DNA of 64,000 nucleotides from Streptomyces albiflavescens (GTDB taxonomy: Bacteria > Actinomycetota > Actinomycetes > Streptomycetales > Streptomycetaceae): positions 567,233-631,232 of the forward strand of contig NZ_BMMM01000002.1 in the NCBI RefSeq assembly GCF_014645835.1. Direction: 5' to 3'. The notes under the pieces were generated by a model, which was given only the letters and a program-made list of their open reading frames with translations, did not search any database and was not told the DNA's origin. A program made the position numbers and the translations under genes. Below, one piece after another: positions 17,259 to 25,854 of the stretch (position 1 is the first letter of the stretch; every line of letters begins with the position of its first letter).

Positions 17259-18176
17259 ATGACCACACAGACGCCCCGCTCATGGGTCGGTATCGACGAC
17301 TCCGCCGACCTTCGTGTCATGGCTAACCTGCTCCGCATGCCTGACAACACCACGCACACGAAGCGCGACGACAGGCCCGAGGAGTCCCGGCGGGCGCTGC
17401 TGAGCCGGACGTTCGACGAAGATGCGGAGCTGTACGACCGGGCCAGGCCCGGATATCCGCCGGAGCTGTACGACGACCTCGCGCAACTCGCGGGTGCCGG
17501 CCCAGGCGGCCGCGTACTGGAGGTGGGCTGCGGGACCGGCCAGGCGACGGTGCCTCTGGCCGGGCGGGGCTGCCGGATTACGGCCGTCGAAGCGGGACCG
17601 AACATGGCCAAGGTCGCCCGCCGCAACCTGGCCGGGGTCACGGCGGTGGAGGTAGTGACGGCGGAGTTCGAGGCCTGGCCGCTGCCGGAGGAACCGTTCG
17701 ACGCGGTCGTCTCGGCCACGGCGTTCCACTGGATCGACCCGATGGTGCGGATGGCCAAGGCCGCCGATGCGCTACGTCCGGGTGGGGCGCTCGCCGTGGT
17801 GCGCAGTCAGCATGTGATGGGCGGCACCGAGGAGTTCTTCGTCGAGGTCCAGCGCTGCTACGAGCGCTTCGACCCGGAGACGCGGCCCGGACTACGGCCT
17901 CCTGCGGCCGCCGACATTGACGGCTCGGACCATGCAAAAGAGGTGGAACGAAGCGGCCGGTTCGGCCCCACGGTCTTCCGCCGCTACGAGCAGGATCTCA
18001 CCTACACCACGTCGGAGTATCTGGAGGTGTTGGGGACCTACTCCGGCCACCGAGCTCTTCCGGATGCCGCCAGGAGCGGACTGCTGGGGTCCATCGCGGG
18101 CCTGATCGATGGGCGATACGGCGGCCGGGTGACCAAGCGTTATCTCATCGAGTTGGGGGTGTCACACAGGTGGTGA
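17259..18176 (+). CDS. class I SAM-dependent methyltransferase
   Basis: The 305-aa protein has motif I VLEVGCGTGQAT (about residues 85-96), an acidic post-I strand ITAVEAGP, and the ATAFHWIDP segment typical of the UbiE/Methyltransf_11 group. ATG at 17259 is chosen for its GAGGAA ribosome site 8 bases upstream; in-frame ATGs at 17320 and 17338 are alternatives, since the conserved region begins about residue 45. The substrate is unknown. It is divergent from the capA-like gene across 278 bases with no evident operator. Confidence 0.88.
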   Translation: MTTQTPRSWVGIDDSADLRVMANLLRMPDNTTHTKRDDRPEESRRALLSRTFDEDAELYDRARPGYPPELYDDLAQLAGAGPGGRVLEVGCGTGQATVPLAGRGCRITAVEAGPNMAKVARRNLAGVTAVEVVTAEFEAWPLPEEPFDAVVSATAFHWIDPMVRMAKAADALRPGGALAVVRSQHVMGGTEEFFVEVQRCYERFDPETRPGLRPPAAADIDGSDHAKEVERSGRFGPTVFRRYEQDLTYTTSEYLEVLGTYSGHRALPDAARSGLLGSIAGLIDGRYGGRVTKRYLIELGVSHRW

Positions 18177-18599
18177 CGCCGCCCGGCGCCATCGATGGCG
18201 CCGGGGCGCGCCGTCCCCCGGCGGCTGCTGCACCGGGCAGGCCGGCGACACCGTCCCCGGCCGCAGCGGGTTGCAGCTGCGGCCGACCACGCTTCGCCGG
18301 CCTGTGGCGGGAGGTGCCGTGCGGCAGCGGAGTACGGCAACCACCACAACCGAAGGTGGCCATCCACGGCCGCCGGTGACCGCACGACCGGCGTCCTTGA
18401 CCGCACGGCCGCCGGTGGCCGCACGGCCGGCGTCCTGGACCCCAACGACCTTGTGGCTCGAAGTCGGGGACGACGAGTCTGTGCCAGGCCCGCACAAGCG
18501 CGGCACCCACGTGCCGGGCGTCAGCGACGCCGGGCGATGGTCACCCCGGCGCGCACCGGTGGCATCACCGAGTCCACCTGCTCATGGGCCGTGATCAGT
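18177..18599. other. gene-free stretch with a 39-bp tandem repeat
   Basis: No gene is supported in these 423 bases. A 39-bp imperfect direct repeat occupies 18367-18405 and 18406-18444 (both begin CGGCCGCCGGTG). The open frames on both strands are Arg/Pro/Ala noise. Confidence 0.5.
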
Positions 18600-19295
18600 T
18601 CAGCCGTCGCCGGTGCCCGAGCCGTAGAGCGCGGCGATGTCCTCGGACGTCGCCCACCGGCTGTAGGTGGGCGACTGAGGCCAGCCCTCGGGCGAGTCCT
18701 GCCATTGCTCCTGCCGTCCGTACGGCAGGACATCGATCAGCGCGAAGGTGTGACTGAGCTGCTCGGTACCCCGACCGTTGGTGTGCCAGGTGCGATAGAC
18801 GGTGTCGCCGTCGCGCAGGAACACGTTGACCGCGAATCCTCCGTCGGGCGGTGCGCCGACGTCGGCCCCGAAGGAGCTGTTGGCGGTCGAGTACCACGTC
18901 ATCCGGTTGCCGACCCGCTGCTTATAGGCGAGTGCCTCTTTGATCGGGCCCTGGGTGACGATGACGAATCGCGCATCGTAGTTGTCCAGGAACCCCAGGC
19001 GGGTGTACTGCGAAGTGAACCCCGTGCAGCCCGGGCACTGCCATTCCTTGCCGGCGAACCACATGTGGTTGTAGACGATCAGTTGCCTCTTGTCTTCGAA
19101 GATGTCCGCCAGCCGAACGGGGCCGTCCTCGCCCTCGAGGGTGTAGTCGGGCATCTCTACCATCGGCAGGCGACGGCGCTCGGCGGCAATGGCGTCGAGC
19201 TCCCGCGTCGCGGCCTTCTCCCGGGCACGCAGTGCCTCGAGCCGGCGCTCCCAGGTTGCGGCGTCGACGACGGGTGGTAGTGCGTGGGTGGTCAT
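18600..19295 (-). CDS. DUF899 thioredoxin-fold family protein
   Basis: The 231-aa protein matches the DUF899 family. The N-terminal helix WERRLEALRAREKAATRELD is followed by a thioredoxin-like domain with WQCPGCTGFTSQ, a CxxC-type motif near residue 100, and a C-terminal DVLPYGRQE segment. Members are predicted thiol-dependent redox proteins of unknown substrate. ATG at 19295 is chosen because the family sequence begins MTTHALPPVVDAATWE; the longer open frame runs into the promoter. A promoter-like element lies 42 bases before the start. Confidence 0.88.
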   Translation of the reverse strand: MTTHALPPVVDAATWERRLEALRAREKAATRELDAIAAERRRLPMVEMPDYTLEGEDGPVRLADIFEDKRQLIVYNHMWFAGKEWQCPGCTGFTSQYTRLGFLDNYDARFVIVTQGPIKEALAYKQRVGNRMTWYSTANSSFGADVGAPPDGGFAVNVFLRDGDTVYRTWHTNGRGTEQLSHTFALIDVLPYGRQEQWQDSPEGWPQSPTYSRWATSEDIAALYGSGTGDG

Positions 19296-19337
19296 GGTCC
19301 CCTCACAGAGCTCGTGCGCAGCTTTCGCTTGTGCAGA

Positions 19338-19367
19338 GGTAGACCCCACCGGGCCCCGGAACTCATC
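19338..19367 (-). promoter_or_regulatory. promoter-like element GATGAGTTCC-N13-GTCTACC upstream of the DUF899 gene
   Basis: On the minus strand GATGAGTTCC (19367-19358) and GTCTACC (19344-19338) are 13 bases apart, identical to the element before the VOC gene. The end nearest the gene is 42 bases from the ATG, against 38 for the VOC gene. The spacer differs between the two copies, which argues for selection on the two words rather than recent duplication. Confidence 0.6.
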
Positions 19368-19504
19368 GGTCGCCGGCCGACGAGGCAGCGGGACGACGAC
19401 CGTCGCAACACGGTCCTGCTCAAGACTCTGATCCACACTCACTGCTCGTCCTCGCTCGACGATGCGTCAGAGGAGACCTGGTCGTCCGTCGTGTCGGTGC
19501 CGGA

Positions 19505-21151
19505 TCATCGTGCGGATCCGACGAGCGCGCCGGCGGTGCGGGACCCTGTCCTTGGCGCCCCGGCGCCGAATGTCCGTTCAAAGGCGCGGAAAGCGTCCTC
19601 CTGCTTCCACTCCACCGTGCCCTTGGCACTGGACGCGAGGAGCAGGGCGCAGCGCCGGCTGGGGGTGGGGTCGCCGAGGCGGTCTCCGGCGCACTCCGGG
19701 ACGACCTGGAAGCCGTCGCGGTCGCGCCACAGGCTGCGGCCCTTCAGGAAGCCGTACTCCAGGGAGGTGCGGGCCAAGTCCTTCAGCACCCGGTAGTCCA
19801 GCTGGTAGGTGAGCGCGGCCCGCTCGTACTCGCGGCTGATGTCGGTCCGCTCGACGCCTTGGTCGTCGGTGGCCAGGGCGACCGGAACGCCGTATCTCCG
19901 GAACAGCGGGAAGGGGTGAGCCGGGCCCGTGACGCCGAGGACCTGCGCGTTGCTGGTGAGCGGGACTTCCACCAGCACATGCTGCCGGGCCATCAGGCGC
20001 AGCAGTTCCGGGTAGTCGTCCTCATGGCGGATGTCGACCCCGTGGCCGACGCGGTCGGTGCGGGCGGTGAGCACCGCGTCGCGGACGTGGAAGCGCAAAT
20101 CCTCGGGCTTGACCAGGCCGGGGACAAGCTCTCCCGCGTGCAGGGTGAGGGGAACGGCGGGATACACACCGCGCAGGTAGTTCAGCATGCGCATGTGCAG
20201 GCGGTAGTCGGCGACCGCCACCGGATCCTCCTCGGGCCCCACGAGGTTCAGCGAGACGAAACGGGGGTCGCGCCGGGCCAGTTCCACGCCGAGCAGCATC
20301 TGGGCGAAAACCAGTTCGGGCGGTCCGCCCCGGTCCACCTGGGCGATGAACCGCACCGGCAGCGCGCACCCGGCGTCGGGGTGGTCGGTGTCGCAGTGCG
20401 CGGCGGCACGGAACTCCTCGATCAGCGAGTCCGTCTCGCTCATCGCCTGCTGGACGACGGCGTCCATGCCGCCGTCGGCCAGCATCTTCTCGCGCAGCCG
20501 GGCCAGGTCACTGTCGTACCCGACTTTGGCGGCAAGGGCGGCAGCGGCCGACCAGGCGGGGGTCCACATGGTCTCGAGGTAGAACTGGTGCTGCTGCGCG
20601 GCCGAGGTGGCGACCTGGGCCAGCAGCCGTCCGGGGTGGAGTCCGGTGACCGCGCCGAATTTTCCGAAGGTGGCGAAGAAGTGGTCGTGGCTGCTCTCGC
20701 CCTGACCGGGCGTGAAGTCCTGCATGGACCAGGCACGGATGACCTGGCGCCGGAAGGCGGGGTCGGTGACGGTGTCGGCCGCCGGGCGGGTGTTGCCCGT
20801 GCAGGGCGGCGCGCCAGCGGTGAGGGTGGTCGTGTCGATGCAGTAGCCGGCCTCGACAGCGATTCTCAGCAGCAGCTCGGTGGTCGCCGCGCCCGAAAGA
20901 TGGTTGTGGAGGTCTGCGCCCTTGGGCAGGGCCCTGAAGAAAGCGGCCAGCGCCTCGGGGCGGTCGCGTACGTCTCGCAGGTACGCCGAGACGCGGGCCT
21001 CGGCGTGCGTGGGCCCGTTCGGTTCCTTCCCCGCGGCCTGGGACAGCTGAGTGGGTGTCAGGGCCAGCGCCAGTGCGGCGCTCAGGACCGGTGCGAGCCG
21101 GGCGGTGCGGCGCCGCGCGGGAGACAGGGCTGAGGGAGGCATGCCGGTCAT
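19505..21151 (-). CDS. secreted adenosine deaminase-like amidohydrolase (ADGF type)
   Basis: The 548-aa protein has a signal peptide with a twin-Arg-like stretch (PARRRTARLA) and a hydrophobic core (about residues 18-40). The metal site of adenosine deaminases is intact: LHNHL (His 82 and 84), LTLHAGE, RVGHGVD and ATDDQG. Length and layout resemble secreted adenosine deaminase growth factor-type enzymes more than cytoplasmic Add. It probably deaminates extracellular adenosine or a related purine nucleoside. Extra Cys residues (CIDTTTL, PPCTG, CDTDHPDAGC) suggest disulphides. It has no operon partner. Confidence 0.88.
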   Translation of the reverse strand: MTGMPPSALSPARRRTARLAPVLSAALALALTPTQLSQAAGKEPNGPTHAEARVSAYLRDVRDRPEALAAFFRALPKGADLHNHLSGAATTELLLRIAVEAGYCIDTTTLTAGAPPCTGNTRPAADTVTDPAFRRQVIRAWSMQDFTPGQGESSHDHFFATFGKFGAVTGLHPGRLLAQVATSAAQQHQFYLETMWTPAWSAAAALAAKVGYDSDLARLREKMLADGGMDAVVQQAMSETDSLIEEFRAAAHCDTDHPDAGCALPVRFIAQVDRGGPPELVFAQMLLGVELARRDPRFVSLNLVGPEEDPVAVADYRLHMRMLNYLRGVYPAVPLTLHAGELVPGLVKPEDLRFHVRDAVLTARTDRVGHGVDIRHEDDYPELLRLMARQHVLVEVPLTSNAQVLGVTGPAHPFPLFRRYGVPVALATDDQGVERTDISREYERAALTYQLDYRVLKDLARTSLEYGFLKGRSLWRDRDGFQVVPECAGDRLGDPTPSRRCALLLASSAKGTVEWKQEDAFRAFERTFGAGAPRTGSRTAGALVGSAR

Positions 21152-21342
21152 CCTCCGGCAGTCGGACCGCGACCCGAATATCCGACATGCCGCTTGTCAC
21201 CCGGGCGACGCATCCGACTGAATCGGGCCGGGTTCGGTGGAGACTCCCTTACGAGGGAAGGTCGTTTTATGCCGGAGGAAAGGCAGGGTGAAGACAACCG
21301 GCCGCGATTCCTCAGAAGCAGTCAGAGGGCCTCGGTTTCACC

Positions 21343-21616
21343 GTGAAGAGTGGGCGGAGCCGGCGGCGCTTCGACGGCGGAGATCCCGCCTTCGCGAGGC
21401 GAGGCACGGAGCACTGCGCCACGGCGATCAAGGGCGGCCGGTGGAGGCTTCAGGAAGGGCGGCCGGTGGAGGCTTCAGGAATGGCTGTACCAGCTCGACG
21501 CCGGCTCCGAGTTCCGCGGCTGGGCCTGGTGGGACCTTGTGTGGTCTGCCAGTGACAGGGCGCTTACCTGCGTGGACACCTGGGCGAATCCCTCGATGAG
21601 CCTGTGCCCGCGGTGA
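21343..21616 (+). pseudogene. small gene broken by a 25-bp tandem duplication
   Basis: A 25-bp unit (21432-21456) is repeated exactly at 21457-21481. Before the duplication the frame reads HCATAIKGGRWRLQE. After it, one frame over, the reading continues GGRWRLQEWLYQLDAGSEF then RGWAWWDLVWSASDRALTC. Removing one copy joins both halves into a single frame from the GTG at 21343 to the stop at 21616 (about 82 aa). I do not recognise the family. The Trp-rich, well-formed segment and the clean junction indicate a recently disabled small gene. Confidence 0.6.
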
Positions 21617-21634
21617 GCTGGGGTCCGCCCCCGG

Positions 21635-24346
21635 ATGGACACGGGACGGCAGCTTTTCTGCTGCCCCTGCGCTGTTGCGGAGAGGAGTGGCTCGGCGTTG
21701 GAATCAAGTGTGAGGCTCTTTGGCGGCGTCGTGTCCGCCGGCCGCCCCGCTCCCGGGACGGGGGCCGGCCGGAAGGGGCTCAAGAACGACGCTCTGGGCA
21801 TGTTCTCCTCGGTGGTCATGGGCCTGGCCTCCACCGGTCCGGCGTACAGCCTCGCCGCCGCGCTGGGCATCATCGTGGCGGGGGTCGGACTGCAGGCCCC
21901 GATCGTCACCATGCTGGCGTTCATCCCGATGGTGCTGGTCGCGTACGCCTTCCGGGAGCTCAACGCGAGCAACGCCGACTGCGGGACCACCTTCACCTGG
22001 GCCACCCGCGCCTTCGGCCCGCGCACCGGCTGGATGGGCGGATGGGGCCTCATCGTCGCCAACATCATCGTCATGGTGAACCTCGCCGAGATCGCCGGTG
22101 CCTACAGCTTCTGGTTGGTGGGCCTGAACGAACTGGGGGAGAACCGGCTGTGGACCACCGTGGCGGGCATCGTCTGGATCGCCTTGATGACCGCGATCTG
22201 CTACGTCGGCATCGAGTTCTCGGCGGCTGTCCAGCGCTGGCTGCTGTGCCTGGAAGTGGTGATGCTGATCGTGTTCGCCGTCGCCGCGCTGGTCAGGGTC
22301 TACACCGACCCGCCCTCGACGGCGATCCACGTTTCCGCCTCCTGGTTCAACCCCTTCGAAGTGCCCTCGGCCAAGGCCCTGACCTCGGGCATTCTCGCGG
22401 GGGTCTTCATCTACTGGGGCTGGGACACCGCATTCTCGGTCAACGAGGAAACCATCGAGAGCACGCGCATCCCAGGGCGCGCAGCGATCACGTCCACCGT
22501 GCTGCTCCTGATCATGTACGCGCTGGTGGCCACTTCGACGCAGGCGTTCGCGGGAGTCGGCACCTCGGGCATCGGGCTGGGCAACGCGCAGAACTCGGAC
22601 GATGTGTTCTCCGGACTGGGCGAGGCCGTGTTCGGGAGCCACGACACGGGACTGGTCCTGTCGAGACTGCTGATCCTGATGGTGCTGACCTCCGCGTTGG
22701 CCTCCGCCCAGACCACCATCCTGCCCCTGGCGAGGACCGTCTTCTCCATGGCGGTCCACAAGGCCGTCCCCTCCCGGTTCGCCCTGATCCACCGCAGGTT
22801 CCTCACCCCGACCTGGGGGACCCTCGGCATGGGAGCGGCCTCGATCGCCTTGCTGGTCCTGATGACGTCGTTCAGCCAGAACGTCCTGGCCGACTCGATC
22901 GACTCGGTCGGTCTCGCGATCGCGTTCCAGTACGGACTGACCGGCTTCGCCTGCGTCTGGTACCACCGCAAGGTCCTCACCCGTAGCGGCAAAGACCTGG
23001 TCGTCAAGGGCGTGCTGCCGGGGCTCGGCGCGCTGATCATGCTCATGCTGTTCCTCTACGCCGCTTTCGTCGTCTACGCGAACCCCGGGTACGGCTCGAC
23101 CACGGTCGACCTGCCGCTGATCGGAAGGACGGGAGGGGTCACCGTCCTGGGCCTGGGCGCCCTGCTGATCGGTCTCCTGCTGATGCCGGTGGTCACCCGT
23201 GGCCACGCCGTGGCCCTCAAACTCCAGCGGAGCCTGCTTCCGCGCCACCTGCCCCGCCACGCCGCCGTTGACTCAGCGAGTCGCTACCTGCCCGCCGACA
23301 GCGGGTCCGGGGTGGGCGGCGACTGGTACGACGTCATCCCCCTGTCGGGCACCCGGGTCGGCCTGGTCGTCGGGGACGTGCGCGGTCACGGCCTGCGCGC
23401 CGCGGCCACCATGGGACGCCTGAGCACGGGTGTGCGCGTCCTGGCCCGGCTGGACCTGAGCCCGGACGAGCTCCTGTCCCGCCTGGACGACCTGGTCGAG
23501 CAGACCGCGCACGAGGACAGAGTCGGCCACGGACTGGGCCGCCTGCGGCCGCACGCCGACCAGGCACTGGGCGTGACCTGCCTGTACGCGGTGTACAACC
23601 CCGTCTTCGGGAAGTGCAGCCTGGCGCGGGCCGGGGACTCGGTGCTGGCGGTCGTCGAACCGCACACGGGCGTCGTCGACTATCCGGAGCTGCCGCCAGG
23701 ACCGCCGCTGGGAATCGGTGGCCCGCCCTACCAGAGCACGGAACTGGAGCTTCCGCCGGGCAGTCTCGTCGCCCTCTTCACGGACGGCCTCCTGCAGGCG
23801 ACCGACGGTCGTGGCGCCGGGCTCGCGCAGCTGTCCCACGTACTCGCGGGCGACCGAAAGTCCCTGGAAGAACTGTGCGACCGGGCGGTGGCCACCCTGC
23901 TGCCCGGGCCGGTGGACGTGGACGCGACGCTGCTCATGGTCCGCACGCGCCTGTTGGACCGGAACCAGTTCGCCCAGTGGGAAGTGCCCCCGGACCCGGC
24001 AGCGGTGGCCACCATCCGCACCGCCGTCAGCAAGCAGCTCCGCGACTGGGAGCTGGACGACCTGACGTTCACCAGCGAACTCATCGTCAGCGAACTGGTC
24101 ACCAACGCCATCCGCTACGTCGGCGGCCCGATCCAGGTCCGCGTGATCCGCGACCGGACCCTGATCTGCGAGGTCTCCGACACCGGCCACACCTCGCCCA
24201 ATCTGCGGCACGCCGCGAGCGACGACGAGGGAGGCCGGGGCCTGTTCATCATCGCCCAGATGACCCACCACTGGGGCACGCGCTACACACCCACCGGCAA
24301 GACCATCTGGACCGACCAGGACCTGCCCCCGGCGGACGGCCAGTAG
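21635..24346 (+). CDS. fusion: APC amino-acid permease + SpoIIE-type PP2C phosphatase + HATPase
   Basis: This one uninterrupted frame (903 aa) holds three modules. Residues about 48-520 are an APC-superfamily amino-acid permease with about 12 membrane helices, starting RKGLKNDALGMFSSVV. At about residue 525-536 it passes without a linker into LKLQRSLLPRHLPR, the usual opening of a Streptomyces PP2C (SpoIIE) domain with metal motifs GGDWYD (about 561), GDVRGHG (about 579), FTDGL and VDVDATLL. Residues about 770-895 form an anti-sigma-type HATPase with SELVTNAIRY (N box), EVSDTG and EGGRGL. All catalytic motifs look intact. The phosphatase lacks its usual PAS/GAF sensors and the permease lacks its C-tail. 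The start may be GTG at 21710. The expected role is to link amino-acid transport or sensing to an anti-anti-sigma switch (inference). Confidence 0.88.
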   Translation: MDTGRQLFCCPCAVAERSGSALESSVRLFGGVVSAGRPAPGTGAGRKGLKNDALGMFSSVVMGLASTGPAYSLAAALGIIVAGVGLQAPIVTMLAFIPMVLVAYAFRELNASNADCGTTFTWATRAFGPRTGWMGGWGLIVANIIVMVNLAEIAGAYSFWLVGLNELGENRLWTTVAGIVWIALMTAICYVGIEFSAAVQRWLLCLEVVMLIVFAVAALVRVYTDPPSTAIHVSASWFNPFEVPSAKALTSGILAGVFIYWGWDTAFSVNEETIESTRIPGRAAITSTVLLLIMYALVATSTQAFAGVGTSGIGLGNAQNSDDVFSGLGEAVFGSHDTGLVLSRLLILMVLTSALASAQTTILPLARTVFSMAVHKAVPSRFALIHRRFLTPTWGTLGMGAASIALLVLMTSFSQNVLADSIDSVGLAIAFQYGLTGFACVWYHRKVLTRSGKDLVVKGVLPGLGALIMLMLFLYAAFVVYANPGYGSTTVDLPLIGRTGGVTVLGLGALLIGLLLMPVVTRGHAVALKLQRSLLPRHLPRHAAVDSASRYLPADSGSGVGGDWYDVIPLSGTRVGLVVGDVRGHGLRAAATMGRLSTGVRVLARLDLSPDELLSRLDDLVEQTAHEDRVGHGLGRLRPHADQALGVTCLYAVYNPVFGKCSLARAGDSVLAVVEPHTGVVDYPELPPGPPLGIGGPPYQSTELELPPGSLVALFTDGLLQATDGRGAGLAQLSHVLAGDRKSLEELCDRAVATLLPGPVDVDATLLMVRTRLLDRNQFAQWEVPPDPAAVATIRTAVSKQLRDWELDDLTFTSELIVSELVTNAIRYVGGPIQVRVIRDRTLICEVSDTGHTSPNLRHAASDDEGGRGLFIIAQMTHHWGTRYTPTGKTIWTDQDLPPADGQ

Positions 24347-24558
24347 CCGCCCCCGCTTCAACCCGGACGGCGCCTCCTGCCGCGCGCTCGGCAATCGGCC
24401 GCCTGGGCTCGGAGAAGGGGTACCTCGCGGGTGGGACGGTCGGCAGGAGGGGAGCGTCTGTTGTCCCTCGCGGTCGGGTGGCAGGTGGATCAGCCGCTGT
24501 CCCGGGTCTAGCGTCGGAGGAAGGGAGTCCTCCACATCCGCTCGCAGGGAGGGTGATC

Positions 24559-25257
24559 ATGGACATCCAGGGTTCGGCAGCACTGGTCACGGGAGCCAAC
24601 CGCGGCATCGGGTTGGCCTTCGCCCAGGCACTGCTCGCTCACGGCGCCGCCAAGGTGTACGCAGGTGTCCGGGAGCCGGAGACCGTCCGAGATCCCGGAC
24701 TCACCCCGCTGCGGCTGGACGTCACCGACGAGGAGCAGGTCGCCGCGGCTGCCCGTGCCGCCGACGATGTCAGCATCGTCATCAACAACGCCGGGGTCTC
24801 CGGTGGCCCGTCCCTCTTCGAGGGGTCGTTCGACGGTGCCAGGCGCGAGATGGAGGTCAACTACTTCGGCACCTGGGCCGTCTCGCGTGCGTTCGCGCCC
24901 GTGCTGGCCGCCCATGGCGGGGGAGCGCTGGTCAACATGCTGTCCGTGGCGTCGTGGGTGGCCAACAGGCGGCTTCCGAGCTACGCGGCCTCCAAGTCCG
25001 CCCAGTGGTCGCTGACGAACGCCTTCCGACTGGCGCTGCGGGAGCAGGGCACGCTGGTGGTCGGCGTGCATGCCGGCTACGTGGACACCGACTTGGCGGC
25101 GGACATCGACGCCCCGAAGATCCTTGCGGCCGACGTGGCCGAGAAGACGATGGCCGCGCTGCTCGCCGACGAACCCGAAGTGCTGGTCGACGAGGCCACC
25201 CGTCACGTACGCGCCGCGCTCTCGGGGGAACTGGAGGCGCTGTACGCCGATCGGTGA
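24559..25257 (+). CDS. short-chain dehydrogenase/reductase
   Basis: The 232-aa classical SDR has the nucleotide motif TGANRGIG (residues 11-18), the structural NNAG (76-79) and the catalytic YAASK (Tyr 142, Lys 146). It is likely NADP-linked, given the Arg after the Gly-rich loop; the substrate is unknown. The ATG has AGGGAGGG upstream. The reading frame is open far upstream inside the fusion gene, but only this part is coding. It is 212 bases downstream of the permease-phosphatase gene on the same strand. Confidence 0.92.
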   Translation: MDIQGSAALVTGANRGIGLAFAQALLAHGAAKVYAGVREPETVRDPGLTPLRLDVTDEEQVAAAARAADDVSIVINNAGVSGGPSLFEGSFDGARREMEVNYFGTWAVSRAFAPVLAAHGGGALVNMLSVASWVANRRLPSYAASKSAQWSLTNAFRLALREQGTLVVGVHAGYVDTDLAADIDAPKILAADVAEKTMAALLADEPEVLVDEATRHVRAALSGELEALYADR

Positions 25258-25563
25258 CCGCCCCGGCGTCGGCTTGCGGTGGGTGACTTCGAGACTCGGG
25301 CACCGCCTCACCGCGGTGCTCTGGTGGCCAGGGCGGCTGTGCATGGCTGTCTGCCCTGGTTGAGGCCAGGCAGGGTGAGCGAGAAGGAGGTGGCCGCTGC
25401 GTCGGCCGCTGTCGGTGATTCTGGTCGTGGGCTGTCGACGCAGCAGTGCGGGCGTCGTACGCCTCTGCCGGGCCCCGCAGGCGCCACAGAAATCCACTCG
25501 TCGTGGAGTGGGTCCGAGGCGCCTGCCGGGCTCACTGCTCCCCTCACCGTGTGAGGAGCTCCA
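25258..25563. other. gene-free stretch after the SDR gene
   Basis: I see no supported gene, hairpin or repeat in these ~300 bases. The open frames on both strands lack ribosome sites and known motifs. Confidence 0.4.
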
Positions 25564-25727
25564 TGTTCCCTGCCCCGTAGCGGTCGCCGGCTGGGAGGGG
25601 TTCACTCCCTTGTCCGCCGCGATCCGCTGTCCGCCGCGATCCGCCCGATCGCGTCGGCGATCCGCAGGTTCGTGGCGAGGTTCTCGCCCTGGAAGCGCGG
25701 CTCTTGCTCGGTGATGCCTGGCCAGTC
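25564..25727 (-). pseudogene. aldo/keto reductase fragment with a frameshifting 17-bp duplication
   Basis: On the minus strand PRFQGENLATNLRIADAIG then RIAAD reads like the late part of an aldo/keto reductase. A perfect 17-bp tandem duplication (25611-25627 and 25628-25644) shifts the frame. In the next frame the text resumes as RIAADKGVNPSQPATATG, which matches the family's IAxxKGVTPAQLALA segment. Neither the catalytic Tyr/Lys region nor the C-terminus is present, so this is a remnant of a longer gene. Confidence 0.6.
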
Positions 25728-25759
25728 GGCCGCTGAGGAGTTCCACGACCGCGTGAACG

Positions 25760-25784
25760 GGCATCCGGCCCTCGGCCGGATGCC
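25760..25784. terminator. 11-bp perfect hairpin
   Basis: GGCATCCGGCC (25760-25770) pairs with 25774-25784 across a 3-base loop. It lies between the aldo/keto reductase remnant and the end of the DUF1254 gene, and could terminate the DUF1254 transcript, which runs leftward. Confidence 0.55.
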
Positions 25785-25854
25785 TCGATCAGTCCGTCGG
25801 TGCAGGTCAGAGCTGGGGGGGGGCTGAACCTCACCGATAAACCCACACTGGTCG

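Noticed and set aside
23614..25257. A 547-codon frame joining the phosphatase region to the SDR.
   Set aside because: Its first half is a shadow of the fusion gene in another frame; only the SDR part from 24559 has coding signal and a ribosome site.
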